Assembly: GCF_020524765.1 (NCBI RefSeq)
Contig: NZ_JAIVLR010000001.1
Coordinates: 186,001-250,000 of the forward strand
Length of the DNA stretch: 64,000 nt
Reading direction: 5' to 3'
Source of the DNA: Qipengyuania gaetbuli
GTDB lineage: Bacteria > Pseudomonadota > Alphaproteobacteria > Sphingomonadales > Sphingomonadaceae
Part shown: positions 26,438 to 34,946 of the stretch, in pieces
Position numbering within the stretch: the stretch's first letter is position 1
How the letters are laid out: each line of letters starts with the position of its first letter
Notes under the pieces: model-generated
What the model saw: only the letters and a program-made list of their open reading frames with translations
What the model was told of the DNA's origin: nothing
The model's database searches: none
Translations under genes and position numbers: made by a program

Positions 26438-27028
26438 ATGACCCACCGTATCGCCTATTATCGCGTTTCAACCCATGACCAGTCGATCGACGCTCAGCGT
26501 GAAGCCTTGGGCGGCAGCTTCCAAGAGGAGTTTATCGACGAAGGGATCAGCGGGGGCACTCTCGCTGCCGACCGGCCCGGCTTCAGCAAACTCCTCGCTC
26601 ATGCCCGAAAGGGTGATGCCGTCCACGTCTACTCCATCGATCGGCTGGGGCGCGATGCGCTCGACGTGCAGGCGACGGTCAAGCACCTCCTCGACAAGGG
26701 CGTGACGGTCGACGTACGGGGCCTCGGCCCCATCTCGGGAGACGCTGGCAAGATCATCGTCGCTGTGCTGGCCCAGATGGCCGAGATAGAGCGCAACCGG
26801 ATCAGAGAGCGCTGCGATGCAGGCCGAGCAGCCGCCAGGGCTTCCTTGGCAGCCACAGGGAAGACCCACAGGGGCAAGGCGAGCTTGGGGAGACCTATGG
26901 CCGCTGACGCTTCCGAGGTTATATCTTGGCGCAAGGAGCGGAAAGCCAGCATCCGGCAGACTGCGGAGCACTTCGGGATCAGCCCCACGAGCGTGAAGCG
27001 GTACTGCGCGGACGCTCTGGCCGCCTAG
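26438..27028 (+). CDS. Serine recombinase (resolvase/invertase family)
   Basis: The 196-residue protein has the catalytic N-terminal domain with YYRVST (Arg9, Ser11), DRPGFSKLL, SIDRLGRDALD and AQMAEIERNRIRER. A C-terminal helix-turn-helix (RQTAEHFGISPTSVKRY) follows. It is full length for small resolvases. The 145-bp upstream gap may hold its recombination site; an imperfect inverted pair (GGGCCCACAAC and GTTGTGGCCC) is visible there. It is the second recombinase of the element, beside the tyrosine integrase, and may resolve or invert internal DNA. Confidence 0.88.
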   Translation: MTHRIAYYRVSTHDQSIDAQREALGGSFQEEFIDEGISGGTLAADRPGFSKLLAHARKGDAVHVYSIDRLGRDALDVQATVKHLLDKGVTVDVRGLGPISGDAGKIIVAVLAQMAEIERNRIRERCDAGRAAARASLAATGKTHRGKASLGRPMAADASEVISWRKERKASIRQTAEHFGISPTSVKRYCADALAA

Positions 27029-27189
27029 AGCCGTTCAGAAAATAATCGGGCAGGCTGAACGGCGCTAAGGCCGCTGTGGAGCCCGTGTTTTCGCATCTGG
27101 CGGCCAATCAGGCAGTGACGTAGTCGCCCTCGCCCACAGCAGCGCATGACCAAGACCGAGGGACCGTTGCTCCCTTCAGGAGACCACCC

Positions 27190-28587
27190 GTGCCTTCGAC
27201 CAACCTGCCCACCCTCAAGACCGCAAGGGAAAACGCCTGCCTTGTTTCCTTGATGGGGAATGCACGCTCACCAGCAGCCCGAGCCTTCGTTCAGCAGCTC
27301 CTTGATGAGGTGATCCTGCCGCGTCGTGGGCTCTCTGAGCGGAAGAAGCAGGTGGGCGACGCGACCCTGGACAAGCTCAGGACAGCTACCACAACATTGC
27401 TGGCAGACCTGATGAACCTTGCTCGCCCTTCTCGGCGTACGACTGGTCCACTCGCGGCTGCCCATGGGATGTCGCGTAGCCACTTCCCTTCGGCAAAGCT
27501 CGGCTTCGGTTATGACATTTTTACAGAAGTCGTCAGGGCCTTAGAAGCTGAAGGGCTACTGGTGCGGCGGGTCGGCTATCCGCGCTGGGGAGCACCCGAG
27601 GGTGAGAAACACGGCGTGGCAACCTGCTTCCACATGACCGATCAGTTGATTGGGATGACGGCGGCGGCTGGTATGATCGTGGGTGATTGGGAAACGCACT
27701 GGACCCTGAAGCCAAGAGTGGTCGCGGCGGACGGCAAGCGGCTCGAGCTCCGTGCTAAGCGCCAGACCAGGTTCGGCGACAAGTTACCATCAGAGGAACT
27801 CCCCTTCGAACTTAGCGACCCGAGGGTGGCGGAGCTTGATACTCAGATTGAGCGGATAAACCAATTCCTGAACAGTCAGAACGTCGACGGTCTGTCTTTC
27901 CAAGGCCTGCGTCGCATCTTCAACAATGGGGACCAGCCAGACTTCGCTTGGAACAAGGGCGGGCGCTACTACTCGATCCGTGGCGGGGACGCCTACGAGC
28001 GGTGGAGCGCGGATCAGAGGCAGGAGAAGATCAGCATCAATGGAGAGAGGGTGGTGGAGGTAGACCTCAGAGCCTCCCACCTTACGTTGCTTCATGCCCT
28101 CGCTGGTGAGCCATTCGATCCTTGTGATGACCCTTATAACGTAGGAGATCTCCCAAGGGTTGTGGTGAAACTGTGGGTGGCACAGGCTGTCGGAGCATCG
28201 AACCCTGTAGCCCCCAGATGGTCCAAGACTTCGCAAGCCCACTACGAGGCAGAGCGTCGAAACCAGCGGCTGCAGGACGAGTTTCCGATCCGCGAGGTGG
28301 CGGCTGCCGTGAAAGCGAAGCACCCACTCCTCATTGACGTCGGGCACCTCGGGTACTCCACGCTCGACCTCCAGTACCACGAGGCTGAAATCCTGCGGGT
28401 CGCGATGGAAAAGCTCATGTTTGCTCAGGGTATCCCAGTCCTGCCGATCCACGACGCCCTGATCGTTCCTCGGTCGCGGACCGTGGAGGCCGAACAGTCC
28501 CTGAAGGATGCCTTCAGGGAGTACTTGGAGGGGGTGACAGGAAAGACATGCCTTATGGTGCCGAACGTCACCCTCAAGGACAGCTAA
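27190..28587 (+). CDS. Putative polymerase of the superfamily A/T7-RNAP-like class (TV-Pol-like)
   Basis: The 465-residue GTG-started protein follows an AGGAGA site. Its N-terminal half (about 1-230) is a helical, DNA-binding-like region. The C-terminal half shows palm-like motifs. GGRYYSIRGG (258-266) precedes motif A, VVEVDLRASHLTLLHALAG, with Asp292. A motif-B-like helix, LPRVVVKLWVAQAVGAS, carries Arg323, Lys327 and Gly335. Motif C is LPIHDALIVP with His421 and Asp422. This matches the general layout of family A DNA polymerases, T7 RNA polymerase and the transposon/virus TV-Pol group. Replication of the element is a likely role. Catalytic activity is inferred, not shown. Confidence 0.68.
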   Translation: MPSTNLPTLKTARENACLVSLMGNARSPAARAFVQQLLDEVILPRRGLSERKKQVGDATLDKLRTATTTLLADLMNLARPSRRTTGPLAAAHGMSRSHFPSAKLGFGYDIFTEVVRALEAEGLLVRRVGYPRWGAPEGEKHGVATCFHMTDQLIGMTAAAGMIVGDWETHWTLKPRVVAADGKRLELRAKRQTRFGDKLPSEELPFELSDPRVAELDTQIERINQFLNSQNVDGLSFQGLRRIFNNGDQPDFAWNKGGRYYSIRGGDAYERWSADQRQEKISINGERVVEVDLRASHLTLLHALAGEPFDPCDDPYNVGDLPRVVVKLWVAQAVGASNPVAPRWSKTSQAHYEAERRNQRLQDEFPIREVAAAVKAKHPLLIDVGHLGYSTLDLQYHEAEILRVAMEKLMFAQGIPVLPIHDALIVPRSRTVEAEQSLKDAFREYLEGVTGKTCLMVPNVTLKDS

Positions 28588-28604
28588 CGACCCCAGGTCC
28601 CAAG

Positions 28605-28633
28605 GTGGGGAGTGTACAACACCCCCTCCCCAC
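28605..28633. other. Perfect 8-bp inverted repeat after the polymerase-like gene
   Basis: GTGGGGAG (28605-28612) and CTCCCCAC (28626-28633) flank a 13-nt loop, 18 bp after the polymerase-like gene's stop. No T-run follows, so a rho-independent terminator is unlikely. It could be a transcript hairpin, operator or element-specific site. The rest of the 209-bp gap shows nothing else recognisable. Confidence 0.5.
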
Positions 28634-28796
28634 TCTTCAGATGATCATAGGGGACCGAAGGGGAAACGAAGGGGGAAGCATTAGAGTACGAAATCCTCCG
28701 ACCGTCCTGCAATTCTGCGTGGGCCTTAGAAAAGTCGTGATTTGTAAACCACTTACCTCCAAAGATAATACGCCGCACGCAGCACACGAGGAAGCC

Positions 28797-29519
28797 ATGG
28801 ACGCCGATTGGTCATCACGACAGTGCAAGTTGACTGAGCCTGCTGTGCTGGAGACAGCTATCCGTTTCTCCGCGTACCTCCAGTACATGGCTGTCGGGGT
28901 CGACCTATATGACGACGCCTGGACCGAGTTCAGAACCCTCATTGCATCCGAAGTCGAAGAGCGGCTCGAGAACGAAGCTGAGGAGCTAGAGACCTACTCG
29001 GGGCTCAGCGGCTACGGGGACGAGTTCGCCATCGCCGTGATGGGCTGGGGCGGCATCTATTTCGTGGAAGCCTGCGAGTTCGAGCGGCACGGCTACTACC
29101 TCCGACTGGAAGATGCGCGAGCTGACGCAATGCACATTGCCGAGTGCTACTCGGGTATCGATGAGGGCGACACCGTCAGCCCCGTGCCGGGGCAGCGGAT
29201 ACGTGCATGGTACACGGACGACCTTCTCGCCTCGCACGGCCACCTGGATCAACCGACAGGCGAGCTGGAAGTCCACGCGGACACCGAGATCATCGCTCAG
29301 ATAAGCTCCGGCCATCAAGTGAGTTTAGAGCTACCGAGACTGGCCAAAATTGGTGGCGAGTGGGTTCAAGTCGTGTGGCGGTTCAATATGCGGGGCCCTG
29401 GCAGTGCTTCCATCTGGCTCTATTCCCGCGATGGCAGTGAACCAGAGGTGCTTGAGGTCACATCGATGCAGATTGGCGATGAACCGGCTCGCAAAGCTCC
29501 TCCAATCTACGAAGATTGA
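28797..29519 (+). CDS. Unknown protein of the integrative element
   Basis: The 240-residue acidic protein starts MDADWSSRQ after GAGGAAG, with mixed alpha/beta pattern and motifs YGDEFAIAVMGWGGIYFVEACEFERHGYYL and WVQVVWRFNMRGPGSASIWLYSRDG. No cysteine cluster, catalytic motif or membrane segment stands out, and no family is recognised. A longer frame from 28548 overlaps the polymerase-like gene and has no support. Its last 13 bp overlap the 3' end of hsdR on the other strand. Its position suggests co-transcription with the polymerase-like gene. Confidence 0.65.
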   Translation: MDADWSSRQCKLTEPAVLETAIRFSAYLQYMAVGVDLYDDAWTEFRTLIASEVEERLENEAEELETYSGLSGYGDEFAIAVMGWGGIYFVEACEFERHGYYLRLEDARADAMHIAECYSGIDEGDTVSPVPGQRIRAWYTDDLLASHGHLDQPTGELEVHADTEIIAQISSGHQVSLELPRLAKIGGEWVQVVWRFNMRGPGSASIWLYSRDGSEPEVLEVTSMQIGDEPARKAPPIYED

Positions 29520-32500
29520 AGCCGGGCATCTCGTGCATACCGCGTCAGCACAAAGTCCCACACCTGATCGACCTTCGCGTCCCAAAGGTCCTTCGGGTAA
29601 GGGTCTTCCGGTAGCTCGTTCAGGCCAACCTTGATTGCCCACTGTACAGCCCCACGGGTCTCCTGACCCCGCATCCAGTCGACCGCGTCTACAAGGCCCT
29701 GAAGCTTCTCCAAGAGCCCTCGGGCCACCTTCTTGACCTCCTGCTCCTGGGCCTTGGTGAGCTTTGGCTCCGGTGTGGTAAGCAAATCAAAGATCGCCAG
29801 CTCTTCCTCGGTCAGCTCCTCACGTGCCGCCCGCTGCTCTTCCTCGTCCAGACTGTCTATGAACGCCTTCAGGCCCTCGAAGAACTTCTCGGCGTCGATG
29901 GAGCCCGCATTGTACTCGGCGACCAGTTTCTCCAGCCGCTCGACAAGGTTGACCCTTGTGGGGTTGGCCTCAGCCATCTTCTTGACCTTGTCTTCGGCAG
30001 CCTCACGCATCTTCTCTGCCGCCACCTTGGGGCTGGTGTCGAACAGGCTCGCGAGCTTCTCGAAGTCTATGCCTGACAGGTCCACACGCCCCTCGGCGCT
30101 GTCGCCTCCGACGATAGGGGTGACAATTGCGACCCCCTCGAGTTTCTCGTCGAGGAGTTGCGCGATCCTGTCTGAGATGGCCGAGATGTCGACCGGGCCC
30201 AGCTTGGCTCTCACGGCATCGGACAGCATGTGAAAGACCGCCACGGGCCTCAGGAACGGTGCGGCTCGCTCATCCGGCAGCAGAGCCTTGTAGGCCCTTG
30301 TAACTGCCCCTGCGAGCCTGAGGAACTCGCGCCGCCGCTCGTCGGGGGCCACCAGGGCCTCTACGGCGCTGTTGATGAGCTTCAGGCGCTCAAAGTCCTT
30401 GGCGGCCATGATCGCCTCAGGATCGACCCCTAGCGGCGCTGAGAAGGCTCTGGCAGCCTCCAGGGACTTCTCCAGCTCCCTGACAAGCTCTTCCTTGTCC
30501 TTGATCGGCGTCTGGCCGTCGCCTCGACCAGCCGCATAGACCGCAAGCGCCTTCTGGAGGTTCTGAAAGACACCCACGTAGTCGACGATCACGCCGGAGG
30601 TCTTGCCCTCCGCCTTCCGGTTCGCCCTGGCGATGGTCTGCATCAGCGTGTGCGACTTCATCGGCTTGTCGAGATAGACCGTGCCAATGCTGGGCACGTC
30701 AAAGCCTGTGATCCACATGGCGCACACGAACACTAGGCGCAGCGGATCATCCTTGTTCTTGAACTTGGCCTCGAGGTCCTCCTTCTGCATCCGCTCGCGG
30801 TGCGGCAGGATGTCGAGCCCCTTCTGGCGCAGGTCGTCGACCTCGTTCTGGCCCTGGCTGACCACCACTGCCATGTCGAGCTCTCGCAGCCACATCAGCC
30901 GCTCGGCGATGGCCGCTCCTTCGGCCTCGTGGGCCGTCTTTAGGCGTCGCTCGTCCTCTGCGATCAGACGTGCCACCGCCGTCTTGACCCTGTCGTGCAT
31001 TGATACTGCCGTGGCCTTGTCGATGGCCACGAACATCGCCTTCCCACGGTAGCCGCGCTGGGCGAAGTGAAGCGCCACGTCCTCAGCCACTTTGTCGAGC
31101 CGGTCGGGGTTGGTGATCAGGGTGTACTGCCGGGCAAATTGCTTGCTGAGCTTCTTCTCCTGCTCCTCGTCCAGCGCCGCCTCATCCAGTAGCGCGTCGA
31201 GCTCCTCCTGCAGCTCGTCGGTGTTGAGCTGGAGCTCCGGCTTGCGGCCCTCGTAGAACAGCGGCACCGTCGCGCCGTCCTTTACCGACTGGGCGAAGTC
31301 GTAGACCGAAACGTAGTCCCCGAAGACTTCCTTGGTTCGGCTCTCGTCGCCCTTGATCAGGGGGGTCCCGGTGAAGCCAATGAAGGCCGCGTTCGGGAGC
31401 GCTTTGCGCATATTGGCCGCGAGCTGAGCGTATTGGCTCCGATGGGCCTCGTCAGTCATCACGATGATGTCCGAACGCTCAGAGAGCACCGGCATGGGCT
31501 CCTGGTCGTCGGTCGAGAACTTCTGGATCAGCGTGAAGACATAGCGCTCATTGCCCGCAAGGAGGTCCCTTAGGTGCGCCCTGCTTCCCGCCTGGGCCTG
31601 CTGGGTGTCTTTTGTCAGTGCGCCAGCTGTGGCGAACTGCCCCGCGATCTGATCGTCGAGTTCGGTTCGGTCGGTCACCACCACAAAGGTGTAGTTGCCG
31701 CCCATGCGCCGCAATGCCTTCTCGGCGAACATCACCATCGAAAGGCTCTTGCCGGAGCCCTGGGTGTGCCAGAAGACCCCAAGGCGACCCTGGTTCTCCT
31801 CGATGTGCCGCAAGGCCTCGATGGCCCGGTTGACCCCCAGGACCTGGTGGTAGCGCCCAATGATCTTGATGAGACCGCCCTTGGCCTCGTCGAACAGCAC
31901 GAAGTTCTCGATCAAGTCGAGGAAGCGGGCAGGCTCGCAGGTAGCCCGCAGCATGGTCTCTAAGCTAGGGTCTTCGGGGCCGCCTTCCTCCAGCCGCTTC
32001 CAGGGCGAGAAGAATTGGAAGGGCGCGTGGCTTGCCCCGACGACGCTCTCGAGGCCGTTGGATAGGATTACCAGACCGTTGGCATGGAAGAGCTGCGGGA
32101 TAGCGTCCTTGTAGTCTCTGAGGTTCTTCTCGTAAGCGTCGGCCAGCGGCGCGGTCGGGGCCTTCCATTCTGCCAACAGCAGCGGCAGGCCATTGACGTA
32201 GCCGATGGTGTCGGGTCGCCGCTTGTGGAGCACCCCCTCGATCCACACCTGGTTGGCGACCAGGAAGTCGTTGTTGGTAGGGTTCTTCCAGTCGATCACG
32301 CGAACCAGCACGTCCTCGAACTTGCCCTGCTCGTTTTTCACCTCGACCCTGACGCCGTCCGTCACGAGCTCCAGGACCTCGCGGTTGGCCGCCACGGGCA
32401 ACAGGGCCGTGCGATCCCGTGTGAGCTCTTCCTCGGCCAGGGTGAGGGCGTCCTCCGGCAAGTCGGGGTTGAGCTTGGCCAGCGCCGCTCGCAGCCTTGC

Positions 32501-32668
32501 AAGGAGGTAGGGCTCCTTGAGGCTGGCCCGCCCGTAGACATTCTCCGGCCCCGGCTGGTCATGGTAGAGGTTGACACACTCCCAGCCGAGCTCCTGCAGC
32601 AGCGCCAGCGCGGGCTTCTCGATGATGCCGTCTTCCGAGGCGACCAGGCCAGAGAGCGAAGGAGGCAT
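29507..32668 (-). CDS. hsdR: Type I restriction endonuclease, R subunit (HsdR)
   Basis: The 1053-residue motor subunit has an N-terminal PD-(D/E)xK nuclease (RPDTIGYVNGLPLLLAEWKAP, with Asp153, Glu167, Lys169). The SF2 helicase core follows: HTQGSGKS (Walker A, about 301-308), DEAH at 406-409, TGTP near 433 and a late QTIARANRKAEGK motif. It cuts DNA lacking the methylation placed by HsdMS and needs ATP-driven translocation. It is the last gene of the hsdM-hsdS-DUF4268-hsdR run, starting at the last base of the preceding gene. Length is normal and all core motifs are present. Confidence 0.95.
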   Translation of the reverse strand: MPPSLSGLVASEDGIIEKPALALLQELGWECVNLYHDQPGPENVYGRASLKEPYLLARLRAALAKLNPDLPEDALTLAEEELTRDRTALLPVAANREVLELVTDGVRVEVKNEQGKFEDVLVRVIDWKNPTNNDFLVANQVWIEGVLHKRRPDTIGYVNGLPLLLAEWKAPTAPLADAYEKNLRDYKDAIPQLFHANGLVILSNGLESVVGASHAPFQFFSPWKRLEEGGPEDPSLETMLRATCEPARFLDLIENFVLFDEAKGGLIKIIGRYHQVLGVNRAIEALRHIEENQGRLGVFWHTQGSGKSLSMVMFAEKALRRMGGNYTFVVVTDRTELDDQIAGQFATAGALTKDTQQAQAGSRAHLRDLLAGNERYVFTLIQKFSTDDQEPMPVLSERSDIIVMTDEAHRSQYAQLAANMRKALPNAAFIGFTGTPLIKGDESRTKEVFGDYVSVYDFAQSVKDGATVPLFYEGRKPELQLNTDELQEELDALLDEAALDEEQEKKLSKQFARQYTLITNPDRLDKVAEDVALHFAQRGYRGKAMFVAIDKATAVSMHDRVKTAVARLIAEDERRLKTAHEAEGAAIAERLMWLRELDMAVVVSQGQNEVDDLRQKGLDILPHRERMQKEDLEAKFKNKDDPLRLVFVCAMWITGFDVPSIGTVYLDKPMKSHTLMQTIARANRKAEGKTSGVIVDYVGVFQNLQKALAVYAAGRGDGQTPIKDKEELVRELEKSLEAARAFSAPLGVDPEAIMAAKDFERLKLINSAVEALVAPDERRREFLRLAGAVTRAYKALLPDERAAPFLRPVAVFHMLSDAVRAKLGPVDISAISDRIAQLLDEKLEGVAIVTPIVGGDSAEGRVDLSGIDFEKLASLFDTSPKVAAEKMREAAEDKVKKMAEANPTRVNLVERLEKLVAEYNAGSIDAEKFFEGLKAFIDSLDEEEQRAAREELTEEELAIFDLLTTPEPKLTKAQEQEVKKVARGLLEKLQGLVDAVDWMRGQETRGAVQWAIKVGLNELPEDPYPKDLWDAKVDQVWDFVLTRYARDARLQSS

Positions 32669-33666
32669 CAGTCAGTCTCGTTGCCGTCCTGCGACTGGTC
32701 TAGGCCTTCACCGCTCTCAGGCAATTCGAGCACAAGGGGACGAAACACATCGTAGAACCGCTCGAGTTTTTCGATCAGCCAGGTGTGCTGGCGACCCCAG
32801 TCGCTCTCGTTTGTCGGATCGGCATTTTCAAGGTAGAGGGCCACGCGGCTCTGCTTCTTGCCGTCTAGTCGCTGCCACGACAGGGGATGGCCTATCTTGG
32901 CTTCGATCTCGTCCCGGTGGGCGACAATCGCATCGTACCAAACCTTGCCAGGCGGGCCGTTGCAGCAAAACTCAGCCCAGACGTTGTTCTTCTGGGTATT
33001 CATGCACGCGCCAAGCCAAGCTCCAGAGCGACCCAACGCGTATGTGGTCCAAGACTGCGGCTGCGCTTTCTGCGGACGCACCTTGCTACCCCGTTCGATC
33101 AATGCAGATCGCAGCGCGCTCCAGTAGTGTCGTTGGGTTTCCTTGAGGTCACTGACCCGCCCGCCTGCCCCCTGCTTCACTTCTCGCTGCCAATCGTTCG
33201 GCTCAGCGATGATGTTGAACATGGGTGCGGGGGGCGATCCCGCGATCTGCCACAGCTCAATCTCCAGCCCGAAGAATTCGAGCTGATCGCTGGTGACATC
33301 GTTGAGCCAGTCGAGCGCGGCGCGGTGCTCTTCGGCGAAGCTCTCCGCGATCCAGACAACAGTCACCGCATCTAGGCCAGCGGCGTAGGTCAATAGCTGC
33401 CCGAGGTGCCGGTGATCCGTGCGCTCGAGCTGGTTCTCGATCAGCACCCAGTGGTCATCGGTTGTGTCAGTGCGCTTGGCCAGAATGTCAGCCTTGAAGG
33501 GCCCTACGAATTTTTCAGTCGCCTCGACCTCCAACTCCATTCCTAGCGCTTCCTGGAGGAGTTCCATGCCTTCGTCAGAGGCTAACCAAGGGGTGAAGTG
33601 GCTAGCCTCGTTGGGCCAAGCGCTTCTGACGTCGACCCGGTGCACCTTTCCGAGCTTCGGGATCAT
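32668..33666 (-). CDS. DUF4268 protein with PD-(D/E)xK-like N-terminus
   Basis: The 332-residue protein has KFVGPFKADILAKRTDTTDDHWVLIENQLERTDHRHLGQLLTYAAGLDA in its N-terminal third. The Asp60/Glu77-x-Gln79 order resembles a PD-(D/E)xK nuclease variant. The C-terminal DUF4268 region includes WAEFCCNGP and the SWQRLDGKKQSRVALYLENAD segment. It overlaps hsdS (ATGA) and abuts hsdR, so it is a built-in member of this restriction operon. Function is unknown; an extra nuclease or modulator of HsdR is plausible. Confidence 0.75.
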   Translation of the reverse strand: MIPKLGKVHRVDVRSAWPNEASHFTPWLASDEGMELLQEALGMELEVEATEKFVGPFKADILAKRTDTTDDHWVLIENQLERTDHRHLGQLLTYAAGLDAVTVVWIAESFAEEHRAALDWLNDVTSDQLEFFGLEIELWQIAGSPPAPMFNIIAEPNDWQREVKQGAGGRVSDLKETQRHYWSALRSALIERGSKVRPQKAQPQSWTTYALGRSGAWLGACMNTQKNNVWAEFCCNGPPGKVWYDAIVAHRDEIEAKIGHPLSWQRLDGKKQSRVALYLENADPTNESDWGRQHTWLIEKLERFYDVFRPLVLELPESGEGLDQSQDGNETD

Positions 33667-34946
33667 GCGGCGTCCTCCAATTGGCGTTCGGCAGCCTCGA
33701 CGGAAAGCTGGCCGGAGATAAGACGAGGAAGTAGGAGGTCGCGGGACGCGGCGAGTGACCGGTTCGAGCGCTCGAGGGAGAGCACCATGTCATGCATGGG
33801 GCGAGCAATATCTTCGAACTGAGCGGTCACTCGGTTATCGGGTACGCAAACCTTGAGTTTCTTAAAGACGCCCTTGGTTATCTCTTTGAAGGTCGCGCCC
33901 GTAGCGTGAGCAATGAAGATCGGTACATTCTGAGCAAGCAAATGGTAGAGGTAAGTCCTCGGCAGGCGCTCATTTGGCAGGCATGTAATGAAGCCTTGGT
34001 TAGTGCTCGCTGGACCTGTGCAGATCGAGATGACACCCAACGTCGCTCGGCTAGTCATCATAATGCTATCTGCGGGAAAGAGCTTGGCGGAACTTTTGGC
34101 CAAACCTGCTTCGGTGATACGAAGGCTGGATCGGTCCATAAACAACGATCCTGACCCCGTCAGATCAGTGGGAGTGTACCAGTCGACAGTCCCACCGGTC
34201 CAATATTCCTCAATTTTCTTGCTTGGAGTGCCACCACCAAGGAAGTCGAAAGCGTCCTCGATGTGCTGGAACTCCCACCCATCAGGCAGAGGACCATCGG
34301 GAGTGTTGAGGATGGACACGTTTTCGTGGCCGGGGAATTGGAAGCGGACGAACCACTCCTGGAAAAGGCCCCGCGCCATCTCCTCCAGCACCGACACTCG
34401 CCGCCGGTTCACTTCGATTAGGTCGTCATAGGCCCCGAGGATCGACGCGATGCGCTGTTGGGTTTTGACGGGTGGGAACGGGAACTCAATCCTCTCGATG
34501 ATCGCTTGGTTGAGCGTGGCCATCGTCGACCCATGTGAAGACTGGTTGAGTATCCAATCCCTATGCTGCTTGGTTCTGAGGCAGAAGGAAGCGAACCTGT
34601 CGTCAAGATCGTCGCTGACCAGTCTCAGCCTGAGGCAGTCAGAGCCTTGCATCCAGCCCTCTTGTTCGGTGACCCAAAGATGACGATCTACGGCAGCTTT
34701 TCGTCCAAAGACAATGTCGCCTCGCTTCAGCAGATGCGATCGCAGTCTCTCAACCGTATCGTCTGCAACGTGCTCCAGTTTCGCATTCGTCAGCCCTCCC
34801 AGTCCTACATTTCGAACGTTGATTACAGGGCAGCCTTCTTCAACGTAGTGCGCCGCCTTTAGCTGTGTTCCGAAGGGTCCTGTCTTGATTTCGGCGCTGC
34901 CTTTGGCGACAAGATCGCCAACACGAACGGTTGTCCAGGAAGTCAT
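33663..34946 (-). CDS. hsdS: Type I restriction-modification specificity subunit (HsdS)
   Basis: The 427-residue HsdS has the usual two target-recognition domains. Each is followed by conserved helices: QRIASILGAYDDLIEVNRRRVSVLEEMARGLFQEWF in the middle and AQFEDIARPMHDMVLSLERSNRSLAASRDLLLPRLISGQLS near the end. It decides the bipartite DNA site for methylation and cutting. It overlaps hsdM and the DUF4268 gene by 4 bp each. No inverted repeats for phase-variable switching were noticed. Confidence 0.93.
   Translation of the reverse strand: MTSWTTVRVGDLVAKGSAEIKTGPFGTQLKAAHYVEEGCPVINVRNVGLGGLTNAKLEHVADDTVERLRSHLLKRGDIVFGRKAAVDRHLWVTEQEGWMQGSDCLRLRLVSDDLDDRFASFCLRTKQHRDWILNQSSHGSTMATLNQAIIERIEFPFPPVKTQQRIASILGAYDDLIEVNRRRVSVLEEMARGLFQEWFVRFQFPGHENVSILNTPDGPLPDGWEFQHIEDAFDFLGGGTPSKKIEEYWTGGTVDWYTPTDLTGSGSLFMDRSSLRITEAGLAKSSAKLFPADSIMMTSRATLGVISICTGPASTNQGFITCLPNERLPRTYLYHLLAQNVPIFIAHATGATFKEITKGVFKKLKVCVPDNRVTAQFEDIARPMHDMVLSLERSNRSLAASRDLLLPRLISGQLSVEAAERQLEDAA

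Noticed and set aside
28605-28633. Rho-independent terminator
   Set aside because: The stem is good but no T-run follows; it is listed only as a hairpin.
33663-34946. Phase-variable hsdS with inverted repeats
   Set aside because: No silent hsdS copies or inverted repeats were seen nearby.
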